Of a DNA stretch of 5,214 bases, positions 4,900 through 5,214 are shown piece after piece. How positions within the stretch are numbered: position 1 is the stretch's first letter; every line of letters starts with the position of its first letter. The DNA is from a bacterium (GTDB lineage: Bacteria > SZUA-79 > Acidulodesulfobacterales > Acidulodesulfobacteraceae), in assembly GCA_021800805.1 (NCBI GenBank), contig JAJYYR010000062.1:1-5214 (forward strand), in the 5' to 3' direction. Below the pieces are notes generated by a model, which was given only the letters and a program-made list of their open reading frames with translations, searched no databases and was not told where the DNA came from. The position numbers and the translations under genes were made by a program.

Positions 4900-4977
4900 T
4901 TGCATTATAACATTGCCTAATTTTTATTACAATGTTATAATGTATTCATGTTATAATGTATTCACTATGAATACATT
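4900..4977 (+). promoter_or_regulatory. Promoter and operator of the RHH antitoxin gene
   Basis: TTGCCT (4913-4918) and TATAAT (4937-4942) are 18 bases apart. The 16-base unit ATGTTATAATGTATTC is repeated exactly head to tail (4932-4947, 4948-4963), so a second TATAAT lies at 4953-4958. Overlapping the end is a perfect palindrome with 10-base arms, AATGTATTCA-CTA-TGAATACATT (4955-4977). This is a typical operator layout for a ribbon-helix-helix dimer repressing its own promoter. TGCATTATA is at 4901-4909. Confidence 0.65.
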
Positions 4978-5019
4978 AACTTATAAAATTATTGCAGGGA
5001 GGGAGGGGAAGATAATAAA

Positions 5020-5214
5020 ATGTTGACTATTAGAGTACCGAATGAACTTGAAAAAAAAATTCGCGCAAGGGCAAAAGTTAACGATAGAACTATTTCCGAA
5101 CAGATTAGGGAATACCTTTTAATTGTTACCATTGCCGAAGAAAATGAAGATCTGCCGTTTTCATTTATTAAAGATACATTAGCGGCTAAAAAAGAGATAG
5201 AGAACGGAATATAT
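5020..5214 (+). CDS. Ribbon-helix-helix antitoxin, 3' end outside window
   Basis: The 65 visible codons begin MLTIRVPNELEKKIRARAKV. The first strand (LTIRVP) and helix (NELEKKIRARAK), followed by DRTISEQIREYLL, make a ribbon-helix-helix DNA-binding domain (MetJ/Arc class) as in ParD, RelB-like and CopG antitoxins. The tail after residue 40 (AEENEDLPFSFIKDTLAAKK) is probably the toxin-binding part. The frame is open to the last base, so a few residues and the likely toxin gene lie outside the window. A very purine-rich ribosome region, GGGAGGGAGGGGAAG (about 4998-5012), precedes the ATG. The promoter just upstream holds a palindrome that suits autoregulation. The exact antitoxin family and partner cannot be told without the toxin gene. 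Confidence 0.75.
   Translation, partial: MLTIRVPNELEKKIRARAKVNDRTISEQIREYLLIVTIAEENEDLPFSFIKDTLAAKKEIENGIY

Overview
The window is AT-rich bacterial DNA (standard code, A/T-ending codons, good Shine-Dalgarno sites). It looks like an accessory region crowded with small toxin-antitoxin (TA) type genes, many of them broken. Protein style and base composition would suit a Gram-negative, deltaproteobacteria-like candidate lineage such as those known from metagenomes, but no marker gene here fixes the taxonomy, so that is a weak inference.

Left part (1-1447): a TA-like pair on the + strand (3' part of a BrnT-like toxin, then a CopG/RHH antitoxin overlapping it by 17 bases). A short junk stretch follows, holding a repeat and what may be an insertion-sequence leader. 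Next comes a DUF4160-DUF2442 pair in which the DUF4160 gene has one in-frame stop. Behind it lie two gene scraps: the first 15 codons of a DUF433 antitoxin and a short piece of an MNT-type nucleotidyltransferase.

Middle (1448-3916, - strand): one large, apparently intact gene of 822 codons. It encodes a protein with 11 TPR repeats followed by a GT41 (SPINDLY/O-GlcNAc-transferase-like) catalytic region. Its repeat region shows strong recent internal duplication at DNA level and a 26-residue in-frame insertion in the tenth TPR.

Right part (3917-5214): the promoter of the big gene; a cluster of the word AATGGTGTC in five exact copies plus variants; a fragment of an IS3-family OrfA on the - strand; the C-terminal end of a VapC-like PIN toxin; an intact AbrB/MazE-type antitoxin whose own vapC partner stops after 13 codons; a short unexplained stretch; and a well-marked promoter/operator in front of a ribbon-helix-helix antitoxin that runs off the right edge.

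Taken together this reads as a TA-module graveyard around one glycosyltransferase gene. At least six antitoxin or toxin families appear in about 5 kb, and the damage is associated with IS remnants and with a short dispersed repeat (ATAATGGTGTC[A/G]GATTTATTTAT). I see no clear new defence system. The most unusual points are the repeat cluster and its junctions with IS scraps, a shared intergenic word TGCATTATA, and the TPR insertion.
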